A DNA stretch of 64,000 nucleotides from Rummeliibacillus suwonensis (GTDB taxonomy: Bacteria > Bacillota > Bacilli > Bacillales_A > Planococcaceae), in contig NZ_VCBL01000002.1 in the NCBI RefSeq assembly GCF_007896435.1, positions 248,001-312,000 on the forward strand. Direction: 5' to 3'. Every line of letters starts with the position of its first letter. The first letter of the stretch is position 1. Below, in pieces: positions 26,578 to 35,964 of the stretch. The position numbers and the translations under genes are program-made. The notes below the pieces were generated by a model. It did not search any database. It was given only the letters and a program-made list of their open reading frames with translations, and was not told where the DNA came from.

Positions 26578-28023
26578 TTAATACCATTTTTTTAATTGTA
26601 CTTTTCGTCGACCCCATAAATAAACGGTGCTCAATAATAAACCAGCAGACATCAAAAGTCCTGACACCGCTGTTATGAGACAAATCCATTCGTATATGGA
26701 ATACTCGAAAATTTTCATCCACTTATAATCATTGCCCCATTCATTTATAACAAGGTTCATCCCAAAGATACCAGAAATCACTGAGAACATCGTTAAGATA
26801 AATAGTAATTGGTTTTGTCTTTGATCTGCTGTTTTCTCCTGATTAACATAGAGGGCATCCAATGTTTTGGCAACATCTCCAAATAACTCATCAATCCTAA
26901 AAATACTACGTAATCTTTTAGCCGTTTCCCTACTCGATGATCGACTGCTAACTTCTTGGAAATAAAATTTAGAAGAAAACATGGTAATTTGTTTCATTAA
27001 TTTTTCGACATATATTTCATCCTTTCTCCAAGAAAGTTCACTATATCGAAAGGATAATTCTAATAATGTTAGTTTATAAAAATAGTGTAATAATACATTG
27101 TAATAATGAACGCCCATAAATCGAGCTCTTGCTTTCTTTCTCAATACATCGTCCGCTTGCCGAAAAACAATCGTTGTCTGAACGTGTTCTGTCGTGATAT
27201 CGCATAATTTTGGCATGTATCGATTATTGACCTTCGTTTGTAAATAGTCTTTCATATGTTCTTTATTTCCTGCAGAAACTAACGGAATTCCATCTTCTGT
27301 ATAGCCGTCTAATTGACTAGCTCGATAAATCTGCTCAATAGGCAATTCATCTTCATCGACTTCAATATAGGAAGAAACAAGCATCCGCTCATCTTCAAAA
27401 AAAGGCAGGCTTCCATAATAGCCATTTCGTACTTCATCATGAATGGTAAAAGGCTGAATCTCTGGACAAATATACATCATGATGAAATCATTTATCGTAT
27501 GAAACGTATAAGATGAAACAAAAAGTCGAACACCTTTTTCATCCAATGCTTTGGGTTCTAGTATTCGAAAATGATGCATAAAATCCAATGCTTCGGATAA
27601 TGAATACTCATTGTCTAATTCAATTCGCAGATTAACGAAGCCAACACCAAATGGGCAAAGGATCACATCAACACTTAATATTTGAAAATGATAATGACGT
27701 TCATGAATGACTAATTCACCTTTTTTCGGGATTGCTTTCGTAAAACGATGGAAAGCATCTTCATCCATACTACTTGGAAAAAGACGGCGTTCTATGTACG
27801 GCAAAAAATGTTGATTCAGTGCAATGTTCGAAATGTGGATATCTCCATAATAGGCAGATTCCTGGGTCTCATCTTGCAGATCAAAAAATTTAAAACCATT
27901 TGCTAATAATTCTTCTGACAATTCCTTATCTTTTTTAGCGACAAATAAAAAAGGCATCATAGACGTCATCAATGCTTTTGAAATCTTACTTTCTTCGTCC
28001 ACACTTGGTAATGTAAAGTTCAC
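26578..28023 (-). CDS. CorA-like membrane protein with a long divergent cytoplasmic domain
   Basis: 481 residues, starting with GTG behind GGGAGG. The last 80 residues have two membrane helices (about 405-425 and 445-470), and the first ends ISGIFGMNL, the GMN signature that forms the mouth of the CorA/Mrs2 magnesium channel family. The N-terminal 400 residues show no clear CorA domain by eye but are rich in acidic and aromatic residues, with a helical stretch before the first helix as in CorA. A divalent-cation transporter or a regulatory relative is likely; the ion is not known. A family C element lies 60 bp upstream of the start. Confidence 0.7.
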   Translation of the reverse strand: MNFTLPSVDEESKISKALMTSMMPFLFVAKKDKELSEELLANGFKFFDLQDETQESAYYGDIHISNIALNQHFLPYIERRLFPSSMDEDAFHRFTKAIPKKGELVIHERHYHFQILSVDVILCPFGVGFVNLRIELDNEYSLSEALDFMHHFRILEPKALDEKGVRLFVSSYTFHTINDFIMMYICPEIQPFTIHDEVRNGYYGSLPFFEDERMLVSSYIEVDEDELPIEQIYRASQLDGYTEDGIPLVSAGNKEHMKDYLQTKVNNRYMPKLCDITTEHVQTTIVFRQADDVLRKKARARFMGVHYYNVLLHYFYKLTLLELSFRYSELSWRKDEIYVEKLMKQITMFSSKFYFQEVSSRSSSRETAKRLRSIFRIDELFGDVAKTLDALYVNQEKTADQRQNQLLFILTMFSVISGIFGMNLVINEWGNDYKWMKIFEYSIYEWICLITAVSGLLMSAGLLLSTVYLWGRRKVQLKKWY

Positions 28024-28084
28024 CCTTCTCGCCTCCCATAGCTATTATTCCCATTATAGCCTTTTTTATAAACAACATTTACTT

Positions 28085-28348
28085 GAATTAATTTCATAAT
28101 GCAAGATTCAGATAAAAAACACGAACATTTCAAATCAGCATGAACATTAATATTCAGAAATTTTTGTTCCGCTCCAGACGGCGCTTTCCACGGGCTTGGC
28201 TTCAATCTCCTCGTCACTACGTTCCTGCGGGGCTTTCAGCTCAAGCTTTTCCCGTAGGAGTCGCCGTCTTCCGTTCCACAACTATCAAAATTAGTTATTA
28301 TTAAACGTTCGTATTTTTTTAGAAGAAAATGATTTATGAAATTGATTC
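28085..28348 (-). mobile_element. Family C element, second copy, reverse orientation
   Basis: 264 bp, opposite in direction to the copy at 22497-22759 and nearly the same length. Ends GAATTAATTTCATAA (one change) and TTATGAAATTGATTC, flanked by ACTT on both sides (28081-28084, 28349-28352). The core reads CCGCTCCAGACGGCGC through CGCCGTCTTCCG. It separates the CorA-like gene from the yojF promoter region. At about 28425-28500 the decayed remains of a family A repeat (CGGACTTTTACAGACA) may also be seen. Confidence 0.87.
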
Positions 28349-28599
28349 ACTTAAACACCAAAATAAAAGACTGTCATATAGTTAAAATGTACTGTTGAGA
28401 AGTTCTTTTATCCCTCAATGAGTATTGGTTGAACTACTCGGACTTTTACAGACAATTTGTTTTTCATTCCTGTTTTTTCTTGCGACTTGAACCGTTTGTG
28501 ATTGCGTAATCGGTCAAAAGGATACTTAGTAATCGCATTTATATAGAGAATTCACTATACTAGGAGAATAGGATTCTATCCCTTGAAAGGAGCATTTTG

Positions 28600-28953
28600 A
28601 TGGAAATAGTAGATACAAAAAAGCTTCAAGAACTTTTAAATTCCTTTGCTAATAAGGAAGTCTATATACACTTAGAAACGACGAACGGTGCTTATGCAAG
28701 TCACTTCGATGAAAAAGTTTTCAATGCAAGCGCCTTTATACGTAATGTCAAATTACGTTATGAACTAGGGAAAGTAACACCAGATTCCCCGCATCGTATC
28801 GGCTTGAAATTACACGACAATGGCTGGGTCTATGCACAAGGTATTACACACTATGAATTAGATGAACTGGGTCGCTTATTGATGGCTGGACACGGCTATG
28901 ACGGCAAATTAGCTGTCGCTTTAGAAATTAGCGAAAAACCATTTGCATACTAA
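28600..28953 (+). CDS. yojF: YojF family protein (DUF1806)
   Basis: 117 residues from the ATG at 28600, seven bases after AAAGGAG; the TTG one codon earlier is less well placed. The family is small, soluble and always beside bshB2 (yojG), so a link to bacillithiol metabolism is supposed but its role is not known. Conserved stretches: YIHLETTNGAYASH and SPHRIGLKLHDNGWVYAQG. Stop to the bshB2 start is 15 bp, so the two are cotranslated. Confidence 0.88.
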   Translation: MEIVDTKKLQELLNSFANKEVYIHLETTNGAYASHFDEKVFNASAFIRNVKLRYELGKVTPDSPHRIGLKLHDNGWVYAQGITHYELDELGRLLMAGHGYDGKLAVALEISEKPFAY

Positions 28954-28968
28954 AAGGAGTTGAATTTC

Positions 28969-29661
28969 ATGCTACAACCTGAACGTCAAATACTAGTTGT
29001 ATTCCCGCATCCAGATGATGAAGCATTTGGAGTATCTGGAACATTGGCACAATACGCAAAAGTTGGTACACCCATTACATATGCATGCCTTACTCTTGGC
29101 GAAATGGGACGTAATCTAGGAAATCCACCTTTTACAACTCGTGAAGGGCTGCCTCTTATCCGTAAAGAGGAGTTGAAAGCCTCATGTGACGCGATCGGCA
29201 TCAAAGATTTACGTATGATGGGTCTGCGGGATAAGACTGTTGAATTTGAAGATGATGAGAAAATGGTTCAAATGATCACGGATCTAATCGATGAATTAAA
29301 TCCTTCCCTCATCATCACCTTTTATCCAAATTATGCAGTACACCCTGATCATGAAGCTACTGCAAGAGCTGTTGTGCGAGCAGTACGGCGCATACCTGAA
29401 GAAAATCGTCCTCGCCTATATGGTGTCGCATTTGCTAACGATACTTTAAAAGGGCTTGGCGAACCAGATATTGTGAATGACATACGCGATGTAAAAGAGG
29501 CGAAATGGAATTCCATGCATGCACATATTTCACAAACTGGCTGGATCCTTCAAGAAGAAGCCAAACGAAAAAACGAAGGGGCTACAAATGAGGATAACTG
29601 GCTCACAATTGAACGTATGTATTCTTACCGCTGGCATGAAGATTTTGAAGCTAGCTTCTAA
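28969..29661 (+). CDS. bshB2: Bacillithiol biosynthesis deacetylase BshB2
   Basis: 230 residues from the ATG at 28969 (AAGGAG nine bases upstream). LmbE/PIG-L family zinc hydrolase that deacetylates GlcNAc-malate to GlcN-malate, the second step to bacillithiol, and may also act on thiol conjugates. Zinc motifs HPDDE at 14-18 and HPDH at about 125-128. The pairing with YojF defines BshB2 as opposed to BshB1. Suggests that the organism uses bacillithiol as its low-molecular-weight thiol. Confidence 0.92.
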   Translation: MLQPERQILVVFPHPDDEAFGVSGTLAQYAKVGTPITYACLTLGEMGRNLGNPPFTTREGLPLIRKEELKASCDAIGIKDLRMMGLRDKTVEFEDDEKMVQMITDLIDELNPSLIITFYPNYAVHPDHEATARAVVRAVRRIPEENRPRLYGVAFANDTLKGLGEPDIVNDIRDVKEAKWNSMHAHISQTGWILQEEAKRKNEGATNEDNWLTIERMYSYRWHEDFEASF

Positions 29662-29926
29662 TTAAAATCCAAAGGGCTACACTACACGAAAAGATAAAGG
29701 CACTGAAAAATTTAACCCATCTCCCAAAATGTGATAAATGGTTTCCTTAATCCTTAAGAAATTATACGCATTTATCAATAAAAATGGCGAAATTATTATT
29801 TTTCAATGTTCCCAAAAAATGTAGATGCATAGCCCTTTTTTCAAAACATTGATTATGATAAAAAGCCACTTACTCCACCCATTTTCTTCATTTTCGTAAT
29901 TATTATATAAAATATTTAGAATTAAC
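29662..29926. other. Gene-free stretch
   Basis: About 265 AT-rich bases between bshB2 and the ilvA promoter. No repeat of the families described, no T-box leader and no clear terminator after bshB2 was seen. Confidence 0.55.
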
Positions 29927-29955
29927 TTAAAATTTTGCGATTTTAGAGATATAAT
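29927..29955 (+). promoter_or_regulatory. Probable sigma-A promoter of ilvA
   Basis: TTAAAA at 29927-29932, a 17-base spacer, and a perfect TATAAT at 29950-29955, followed about 33 bases later by the ribosome site AGGAGG. The -35 is weak. Confidence 0.45.
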
Positions 29956-29999
29956 AAGTTAAACTATTTTGATGACTACTGAAAGCAGGAGGTTTTAAG

Positions 30000-31262
30000 A
30001 TGACTGTACAACAAGAAAATACTGTACAGGTAGAGAATGTACTAATCGCCTATCAATTTTTGAAAGACGTCGTCGTGCATACACCTTTACAAAAGAATGA
30101 ATATCTATCTGAAAAATATGAGTGTAATGTTTACCTAAAACGTGAAGATTTACAACACGTACGCTCATTTAAATTACGAGGCGCTTACTATAAAATCAAA
30201 ACAATCGAAGAAGAAGCCCGCGAACAAGGTGTTGTTTGTGCTAGTGCAGGAAACCATGCACAAGGTGTTGCTTACGCCTGCGCCCATTTAGGTATTCACG
30301 GACATATTTTCATGCCAACAACCACTCCAAAACAAAAAATTGACCAAGTTCGAATGTTTGGTCGTGAATTCGTCGAAATTATTTTAGCTGGAGATACTTT
30401 CGATGACTCCGCGAAAAGTGCAATAGAATTCTCAGATGCAGATGGACATATTTTTATCCACCCATTTGATGATGCAGAGATTATTGCCGGACAAGGAACA
30501 GTCGCTGTTGAAATTATGAACGATATTGAAGAGCCTTTAGATTACGTTTTCGGTACTATTGGTGGTGGTGGCTTGATGTCTGGAATTGCCACATATGTGA
30601 AAAACGTTTCACCACAGTCATCTATCGTTGGTGTTGAACCTGCTGGTGCTGCAAGTATGAAAAAAGCACTTGCAGAAGGTCATCCTGTAGAATTACCGCA
30701 TATCGATAAATTTGTTGATGGTGCAGCCGTTCAATGTGTAGGTGAAAAAACATTTGAAATTTGTAACAAATATTTAGATGATATCATTATTGTGCCAGAA
30801 GGAAAAGATTGTACAACAATTTTGGACTTATATAATAAGCACGCTATCATCGCAGAGCCTGCTGGTGCTCTGCCTGTTGCTGCACTCGATTATTATAAAG
30901 ATCAAATCAAAGGTAAATCCGTCGTCTGTATTATTAGCGGTGGTAACAACGATATTAGCCGTATGCAAGAGATCAAAGAAAAGTCACTTATCCACGAAGG
31001 ATTGCTATACTATTTCCTAGTCAGCTTTCCACAACGCGCAGGAGCACTTCGTCAATTCCTAACTCAAGTTTTGGGACCCGAAGATGATATCACAACTTTC
31101 GAATATACAAAGAAAAACAATAAAGAAAGCGGCCCTGCACTAGTCGGGATTGAATTGAAACGTCCAGAAGATTATGCTGGATTACTTGAACGTATGAAGA
31201 ACAACAACTTCTCATTCAAAGTTGTGAATAATGATAGTACATTGTTTGCATTGTTAGTATAA
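30000..31262 (+). CDS. ilvA: Threonine ammonia-lyase (threonine deaminase)
   Basis: 420 residues. PLP enzyme that converts threonine to 2-oxobutyrate, first step of isoleucine synthesis. PLP lysine K58 in RSFKLRGAYYK, glycine loop IGGGGLMSG, and a C-terminal regulatory domain of one ACT-like unit (SFPQRAGALRQFLTQVLG) that matches the short B. subtilis form of about 420 residues and not the longer two-ACT enzyme of E. coli. CAGGAGG precedes the ATG by seven bases. It is monocistronic, away from the other ilv genes. Confidence 0.94.
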   Translation: MTVQQENTVQVENVLIAYQFLKDVVVHTPLQKNEYLSEKYECNVYLKREDLQHVRSFKLRGAYYKIKTIEEEAREQGVVCASAGNHAQGVAYACAHLGIHGHIFMPTTTPKQKIDQVRMFGREFVEIILAGDTFDDSAKSAIEFSDADGHIFIHPFDDAEIIAGQGTVAVEIMNDIEEPLDYVFGTIGGGGLMSGIATYVKNVSPQSSIVGVEPAGAASMKKALAEGHPVELPHIDKFVDGAAVQCVGEKTFEICNKYLDDIIIVPEGKDCTTILDLYNKHAIIAEPAGALPVAALDYYKDQIKGKSVVCIISGGNNDISRMQEIKEKSLIHEGLLYYFLVSFPQRAGALRQFLTQVLGPEDDITTFEYTKKNNKESGPALVGIELKRPEDYAGLLERMKNNNFSFKVVNNDSTLFALLV

Positions 31263-31344
31263 AATTGGTCATAAACACTGCCAATACCTAAGAAAATTTC
31301 TCCTTATAAGCATAAAAATGAAAATCTTCCTTTGTAAATAATCG

Positions 31345-31387
31345 TAAAAAAGCCTCCAAAGAAGCCATGATCTTTGGAGGTTTTATT
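31345..31387 (+). terminator. Terminator between converging ilvA and the next gene
   Basis: Stem CCTCCAAAG / CTTTGGAGG with a 10-base loop and T-rich flanks in both directions; the right arm touches the stop of the minus-strand gene. Confidence 0.82.
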
Positions 31388-31913
31388 GTATGAAATAACC
31401 ATTATGATAGACAGCCATATGACTTTTTTTATATTGTTCAAAGTCATAAATAAGCTGCTCATGCATTATTTTGGACTTTTGTACACTGATCCAAAAAATA
31501 TCAAAGGAATACCTTGAAACTGGCGATTTCAATTTATCAAGACGCTTTTGGATGTCTTTTTTAGAATTTGTAAATGTAGCGATCACTGTTGCTTTACCGA
31601 CGCCAGGATAATTTGTACAATAGATATCCTCAATTTCATGCCAGTATATTTTATGATGGCTAAAATCTACATATACCCCTTCTTCATCCCAACAGATCCC
31701 TCGCATTTTCATACGCGCGATCAAGTAATAAAAACCTAAAAATGAAAACGAAAAGTAAACGACGATACCTATAACGAGCATCACTATTTGACGCCACGTC
31801 CAACTATTCAAATCTGGATTGCTAGCTATTTGTGCAATGACGCCAATGATCGTTAAAAAACCAAAAATCAGTAATAAACAGATACTCCACACATTCGGCA
31901 AAAATTTATTCAT
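31383..31913 (-). CDS. Hypothetical protein with two membrane helices
   Basis: 176 residues. Helices at about 8-30 and 43-66, then a cytoplasmic domain of about 105 residues of mixed strands with a YWHEIEDIYCTN segment that recalls PH-like membrane proteins of Firmicutes (an impression from pattern only). GGGAG stands nine bases before the ATG. No operon partner; function not known. Confidence 0.6.
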   Translation of the reverse strand: MNKFLPNVWSICLLLIFGFLTIIGVIAQIASNPDLNSWTWRQIVMLVIGIVVYFSFSFLGFYYLIARMKMRGICWDEEGVYVDFSHHKIYWHEIEDIYCTNYPGVGKATVIATFTNSKKDIQKRLDKLKSPVSRYSFDIFWISVQKSKIMHEQLIYDFEQYKKSHMAVYHNGYFIQ

Positions 31914-32157
31914 TTAAGTGCTCCCAGCTTTACATATAGGATTTCCTATCAGTGTTATTTCATCTATTTTAACAGCCATTATCGTAATTTTTAAATGTAT
32001 CTTTTAAAAATTAAAATGGTCATCCATTCTCTATTATTTTAAGTTGATTCTATTATAGCGGATATTAAAGAATTGAGCTTTAATTGGATATTAAACTTGA
32101 AAAATTAATATTTTTAGACTCTACACCAAAATCTGTTCTTGGCATAAAAATTAGATG

Positions 32158-32397
32158 TCCTATTGATTTCCGCTACGGCTTGCTCGCTTTCCTGCGGGCG
32201 AACGCTGGGGGCTGGTCACGGAGTCGTTGCCACAGGACGTGGTGCCCTTAGACTCCGTTCCTTAATCGCTACGCTGCAGGGTCTCATCTGTTCGCTTTTC
32301 CCGTGGGACATTGAATTGGCTTCATCGAATCAACACCGCACGAAGGAAATGCGTATGCATTTTCGAGGACTCGAGCAAGCTTCCGCTCCAATCTAGC
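32158..32397 (-). repeat. Dispersed repeat family B, longest copy
   Basis: About 240 bp in the gene-free region 31914-32608. The outer ends are imperfect inverted repeats (GATTTCCGCTACGGCTTGCT against GATTGGAGCGGAAGCTTGCT on the other strand). It holds the shared core as CACGTCCTGTGGCAACG (inverse at 32232-32248) and TTCCTTAATCGCTACGCTGC. Open frames here are repeat shadows. From 32398 to 32608 nothing further is recognised. Confidence 0.75.
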
Positions 32398-32608
32398 TAA
32401 AGCTAAAATTAACTATTAAACACTATCTTTTACCAATAAATATGCCTATTCATTTCGTCAAGCACATGTTTTGGCAAAACTTCTATTTTAAGAATTTTTA
32501 GAAGGTTTTTGTAGAATTTTTTTATATGGCTAGAAAGCCGTTTCTAGTCATTATGACAAAGCATATGAAGATCGCATTATAGCGTGGATTCATTATTACA
32601 GCCATCAA

Positions 32609-32656
32609 AGAAAAACTCGGTGTCAAGAACCCAACCTAGGATTCTTAAAACCGAGA
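32609..32656 (-). terminator. Terminator of the TrpXYZ-type operon
   Basis: Minus-strand stem of 17 positions CTCGGTTTTAAGAATCC / GGGTTCTTGACACCGAG followed by five U residues, about 130 bases after the ATPase stop. Confidence 0.8.
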
Positions 32657-32783
32657 GAGTCGCCTAGTATTCAATTTGATATAATATTCAACTCTTTAAG
32701 AACCTCGTCCATCAGTATCTCTCTGAATGATCTTTTTATTTTTCCAAACAGATCTTTACCGATTACAGGGCTCTTTAGATACT

Positions 32784-33581
32784 TTACACACTTAATAAAG
32801 TTCGATCGGATACCATTTTCTCTCCGCGTATGTGTTGGAATTGAAGCATTAAGTCATCTATTTGTAAATCTTTTTTCAGAGATGGTTCGACTTCTAAAAT
32901 AATTTGTCCCTTATCCATCATAATTAGACGATTTCCTAAATCGATGGCTTGTTGCATATTATGTGTAACCATCAACGTTGTTAGTTTATCTTTTTCTACA
33001 AGCTGTTTTGTTAAATTAGTAATTAACTCTGCTCTTGATGGATCGAGAGCAGCTGTATGTTCATCTAGTAAAAGAATATTTGGTTTTGTAAAGGTAGCCA
33101 TCAATAATGACAGAGCTTGGCGTTCTCCACCAGATAACAGACCAACTTTGGCATTTAAACGATTTTCAAGATTAAGATGCAATGTTTCTAATGATTCCTT
33201 GAAAAATTCTCGGCGCTTTTTATCTACACCTATTCGAAGCGTTCTTTTTTGATTACGTGAATAAGCGATTGCTAAGTTTTCCTCAATCGTCATTGTTGGC
33301 GCTGTACCTGCCATTGGATCTTGGAATACACGACCGATAAAATGCGACCGTTTATGTTCTGGCAGTCTAGTGACATCCTTGCCATTAATCTCAATCTTCC
33401 CAAGATCTGGTGTTAAGGCCCCTGAAATCATATTCATCATCGTAGATTTACCAGCACCATTACTACCAATAACAGTGACAAAATCACCTGTTTTCAACTC
33501 TAAATGAATATTATCTAAAGCAATTTTTTCATCGGGTGTCGCTTCGTTGAAGATTTTATTGATCCCTTCTAATTTAAGCAC
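32784..33581 (-). CDS. ABC transporter ATPase, TrpZ-like
   Basis: 265 residues, GTG start behind AGGAGGGG. Walker A GSNGAGKS at 39-46, signature LSGGERQ at 149-155, Walker B LLLDEH at 170-175 (histidine in place of the usual proline). It belongs with the permease and lipoprotein upstream as the third part of a TrpXYZ-like importer for aromatic amino acids or a related ligand. Overlaps the permease gene by 8 bp. Confidence 0.88.
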   Translation of the reverse strand: MLKLEGINKIFNEATPDEKIALDNIHLELKTGDFVTVIGSNGAGKSTMMNMISGALTPDLGKIEINGKDVTRLPEHKRSHFIGRVFQDPMAGTAPTMTIEENLAIAYSRNQKRTLRIGVDKKRREFFKESLETLHLNLENRLNAKVGLLSGGERQALSLLMATFTKPNILLLDEHTAALDPSRAELITNLTKQLVEKDKLTTLMVTHNMQQAIDLGNRLIMMDKGQIILEVEPSLKKDLQIDDLMLQFQHIRGEKMVSDRTLLSV

Positions 33582-34596
33582 TCCTCTTCCCCTCCTGTTT
33601 CACTGCTCTAGCATGTTCAGCACGGCGTTTAGCTATGCGGGATTTCTCTTTTTGCTTTGCTCTTAAAGTTGGGATAACTAACGCGATCACTACTATAACA
33701 GCCGTAATTAGCTTCATATCACCTGTATCTAAAAATTCAACTTGCAATGCTAGGGCAAGAACAATTCGATAAATAATGGCTCCGAAAATAACAGCAAACG
33801 TTGTACGAGCAATTGTTTTGGTACCAAAAATAGCTTCACCGATGATAACAGAAGCTAATCCAATCACAATCATCCCAATGCCCATACCAACATCTGCAAA
33901 TTTACCGTATTGTGCGATCAAAGCGCCTGATAGTGCAACTAGACCATTGGATAACCCTAAGCCTAAGATGGTTAATGTATCGGTGTTTGCAGAAAAGCTG
34001 CGGATCATTTTGCCATTATCACCTGTTGCACGAATAGCTAAACCAATTTCTGTTTTGAGGAACCAATCAAGGACAAACTTAATCGCAAAAGTCAAAATAA
34101 ACATGATGAAAACTGTGCCCCAAGTATTTGGAACATGTTCAACTCCCATGTTTGATAACATACCATTGAAAGCTTTATCGATTCCTAGTTTTCCCCAGAA
34201 TTCAGAGAATGCTGTGAATAATGAATCGGAATTGGCAAGTGGAATATTGGGTCGTCCAACAGCTGTATCTATTGTCAGCCCCATTATTCGTAAATTAATC
34301 GAATATAAAGCAATCATCATTAAGATCCCTGATAATAGTGAATTGATTTTTGCCTTCGTATGCAAAAGACCTGTAATGGAACCAGCAGCAAAGCCAGCCA
34401 ATGCTGCACATATTGTGGAAATGATCGGATTGTATCCTAATGTGATCATTGTTGCTGCTGTTGCGGCACCTGTTACAAAGCTACCGTCTACTGTTAAATC
34501 AGGAAAATCTAACACTCGGAATGTAATATACACTCCGAGTGCCATGATTGCATAGATGATCCCTTGCTCGACTGAGCCGAAAATTGCTGTAAACAT
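33574..34596 (-). CDS. ABC transporter permease, TrpY-like
   Basis: 340 residues, eight to nine membrane segments of the branched-chain/LivH-type permease fold: GIIYAIMALGVYITFRVLDF at about 13-32 and DLTVDGSFVTGAA just after, the signature of the TrpY/ABC_sub_bind-associated permeases. The C-terminus is long and basic (KQKEKSRIAKRRAEHAR), cytoplasmic. AGGAG precedes the ATG. 17 bp separate it from the lipoprotein gene. Confidence 0.88.
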   Translation of the reverse strand: MFTAIFGSVEQGIIYAIMALGVYITFRVLDFPDLTVDGSFVTGAATAATMITLGYNPIISTICAALAGFAAGSITGLLHTKAKINSLLSGILMMIALYSINLRIMGLTIDTAVGRPNIPLANSDSLFTAFSEFWGKLGIDKAFNGMLSNMGVEHVPNTWGTVFIMFILTFAIKFVLDWFLKTEIGLAIRATGDNGKMIRSFSANTDTLTILGLGLSNGLVALSGALIAQYGKFADVGMGIGMIVIGLASVIIGEAIFGTKTIARTTFAVIFGAIIYRIVLALALQVEFLDTGDMKLITAVIVVIALVIPTLRAKQKEKSRIAKRRAEHARAVKQEGKRSA

Positions 34597-34613
34597 AAAG
34601 AATCATCTCCTAT

Positions 34614-35615
34614 CTATTTAACTACTTCTGCTTTCCATTCATCTTTGACGTCTACGCCAATTTTATCTGCTGTTGTTTTGTTGATTTCAAGTTTTAATTT
34701 TGTAGGATATGCAACAGGGATATCTGCTGGTTTTTTACCATTTTTTAAGATTTCCACTGCTTTTTGACCTGCTTCATAACCGATATCATAATAGTTAAAG
34801 CCATATGCTCCAAGACCACCACGTGCTACAGAGTCAAGTTCCCCTACCATTACAGGAATTTTCTTATCATTTGCTACGTCTAGTACTGACTCAAGAGCTG
34901 ACACAACTGTATTATCAGTAATGATATAAAAGGCATCCACTTTACCAACTAATGATTCTGTCGCCTGTTTTACTTCTGCTGATGTTGATGCTGACGCTTC
35001 AACAATTGTGATGCCCGCTTTTTTTGCTTCTTTTTTCGCAATATCTACTTGTACACGAGAGTTTTGTTCACCTGAGTTAAACACCATTCCTACTTTTTTA
35101 GCACCTAATTGTTCTGATAAAAATTTAACTGTATTTGGAATAGCATCAGGATGTGTATCAACCGTACCTGTTACATTACCACCTGGTTTTTCCATTGATT
35201 TGACAAGTTCTGCACCAACTGCATCTGTCACCGATGTGAAAACAATTGGAATATCAGATGTTGCCGCAGCTACCGCTTGTGCACTTGGTGTAGAGTTAGC
35301 AAAGATTAGATCGACGCCGCTTCCTACCAAGTTGTTGGCAGCTGTCGTATTAACACTTTGATCCCCTTGAGCGATTTCAGTTTGATATTCAACTTTTAAT
35401 CCTGCATCCTTAAGAGCCGCTTTAAAACCTTTTGTAGCTTGGTTTAATGATGGATGTTCTACAATTTGTGTAATTCCGACTTTATATGTTTTGCCTTCTG
35501 CTGCATTAGAATCCTTTGTATCAGATGACGAATTATTTTTACTACCGCACGCAGCTAAAGCTAATACGATGATAGTTGTCATCAAAAGCAATGCGTACTT
35601 TTTCATTTTCTTCAT
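34614..35615 (-). CDS. ABC transporter substrate-binding lipoprotein, TrpX-like
   Basis: 333 residues. Lipoprotein signal with the lipid cysteine at about 23 (LALAACGSK), a serine-rich linker, then a two-lobe type I binding protein of the ABC_sub_bind family (VGITQIVEHPSLNQATKGF; DLIFANSTPSAQAVAAATSD; VGMVFNSGEQNSRVQ). TrpX proteins bind tryptophan or other aromatic amino acids, and in many Firmicutes the operon has a T-box; none is visible in the 300-bp leader here, so the ligand remains open. GAGGGGG precedes the ATG. Confidence 0.88.
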   Translation of the reverse strand: MKKMKKYALLLMTTIIVLALAACGSKNNSSSDTKDSNAAEGKTYKVGITQIVEHPSLNQATKGFKAALKDAGLKVEYQTEIAQGDQSVNTTAANNLVGSGVDLIFANSTPSAQAVAAATSDIPIVFTSVTDAVGAELVKSMEKPGGNVTGTVDTHPDAIPNTVKFLSEQLGAKKVGMVFNSGEQNSRVQVDIAKKEAKKAGITIVEASASTSAEVKQATESLVGKVDAFYIITDNTVVSALESVLDVANDKKIPVMVGELDSVARGGLGAYGFNYYDIGYEAGQKAVEILKNGKKPADIPVAYPTKLKLEINKTTADKIGVDVKDEWKAEVVK

Positions 35616-35917
35616 AATATCCCCCTCAAATTCTTGTTGTCTCTTATTCTTTTAGTAACTAAACACAGTAATTATTACAGAAGACTTTTATAACCGTCAA
35701 TAATATTATGAATGTTTAAATTAGTTTATCGCGTTGAACTTCAACGCTTCACTGCGATGAAATGCTTGTTTATAAGGATTCTCCATACATTTTATAAAAT
35801 GTGTCTATTTTGTGAATCTTTTAAATAAGCTTCTGCGTTATACATTTCTATTTTTAAAAATATGATTTGACATTTTTATTTAATATATTTACAATGTAAA
35901 TTTGTTTCTAACAATAT
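35616..35917. other. Divergent promoter region between trpX-like gene and queT
   Basis: About 300 AT-rich bases. It must hold both promoters. No T-box specifier or antiterminator and no repeat copy was found. Confidence 0.5.
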
Positions 35918-35955
35918 CGTGGTTCGAAACCATCCCACGTAAAAAAACTAGGGGG
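35918..35955 (+). ncRNA. PreQ1-I riboswitch
   Basis: Hairpin CGTGG/CCACG enclosing TTCGAAACCATC, then TAAAAAAACTAGG, the class I preQ1 layout in which the A-rich tail folds back as a pseudoknot. The tail runs directly into GGGGG (35951-35955), the ribosome site of queT, so ligand binding should hide the site: translational control. Confidence 0.85.
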
Positions 35956-35964
35956 AACTGAAAA

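Noticed and set aside
29931-29945. CodY-like box AATTTTGCGATTTTA before ilvA
   Set aside because: About six mismatches to AATTTTCWGAAAATT, too weak in AT-rich DNA.
32163-32396. 77-codon open frame on the plus strand
   Set aside because: Lies wholly within a family B repeat; parallel frames in other copies are broken.
32530-32660. Frame reading AYEDRIIAWIHYYSHQRK that recalls the end of an IS3-type transposase
   Set aside because: The resemblance is short, no upstream transposase part exists, and the segment overlaps a convincing terminator of the opposite strand.
33776-34555. A 259-codon open frame on the plus strand opposite the TrpY-like permease
   Set aside because: It is the exact complement of a well-recognised membrane protein, has no ribosome site and no resemblance to a family; an antisense shadow of hydrophobic codons.
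35616-35917. T-box leader for the TrpX-like gene
   Set aside because: No AGGGTGG-type T-box sequence and no terminator/antiterminator pair before the gene.
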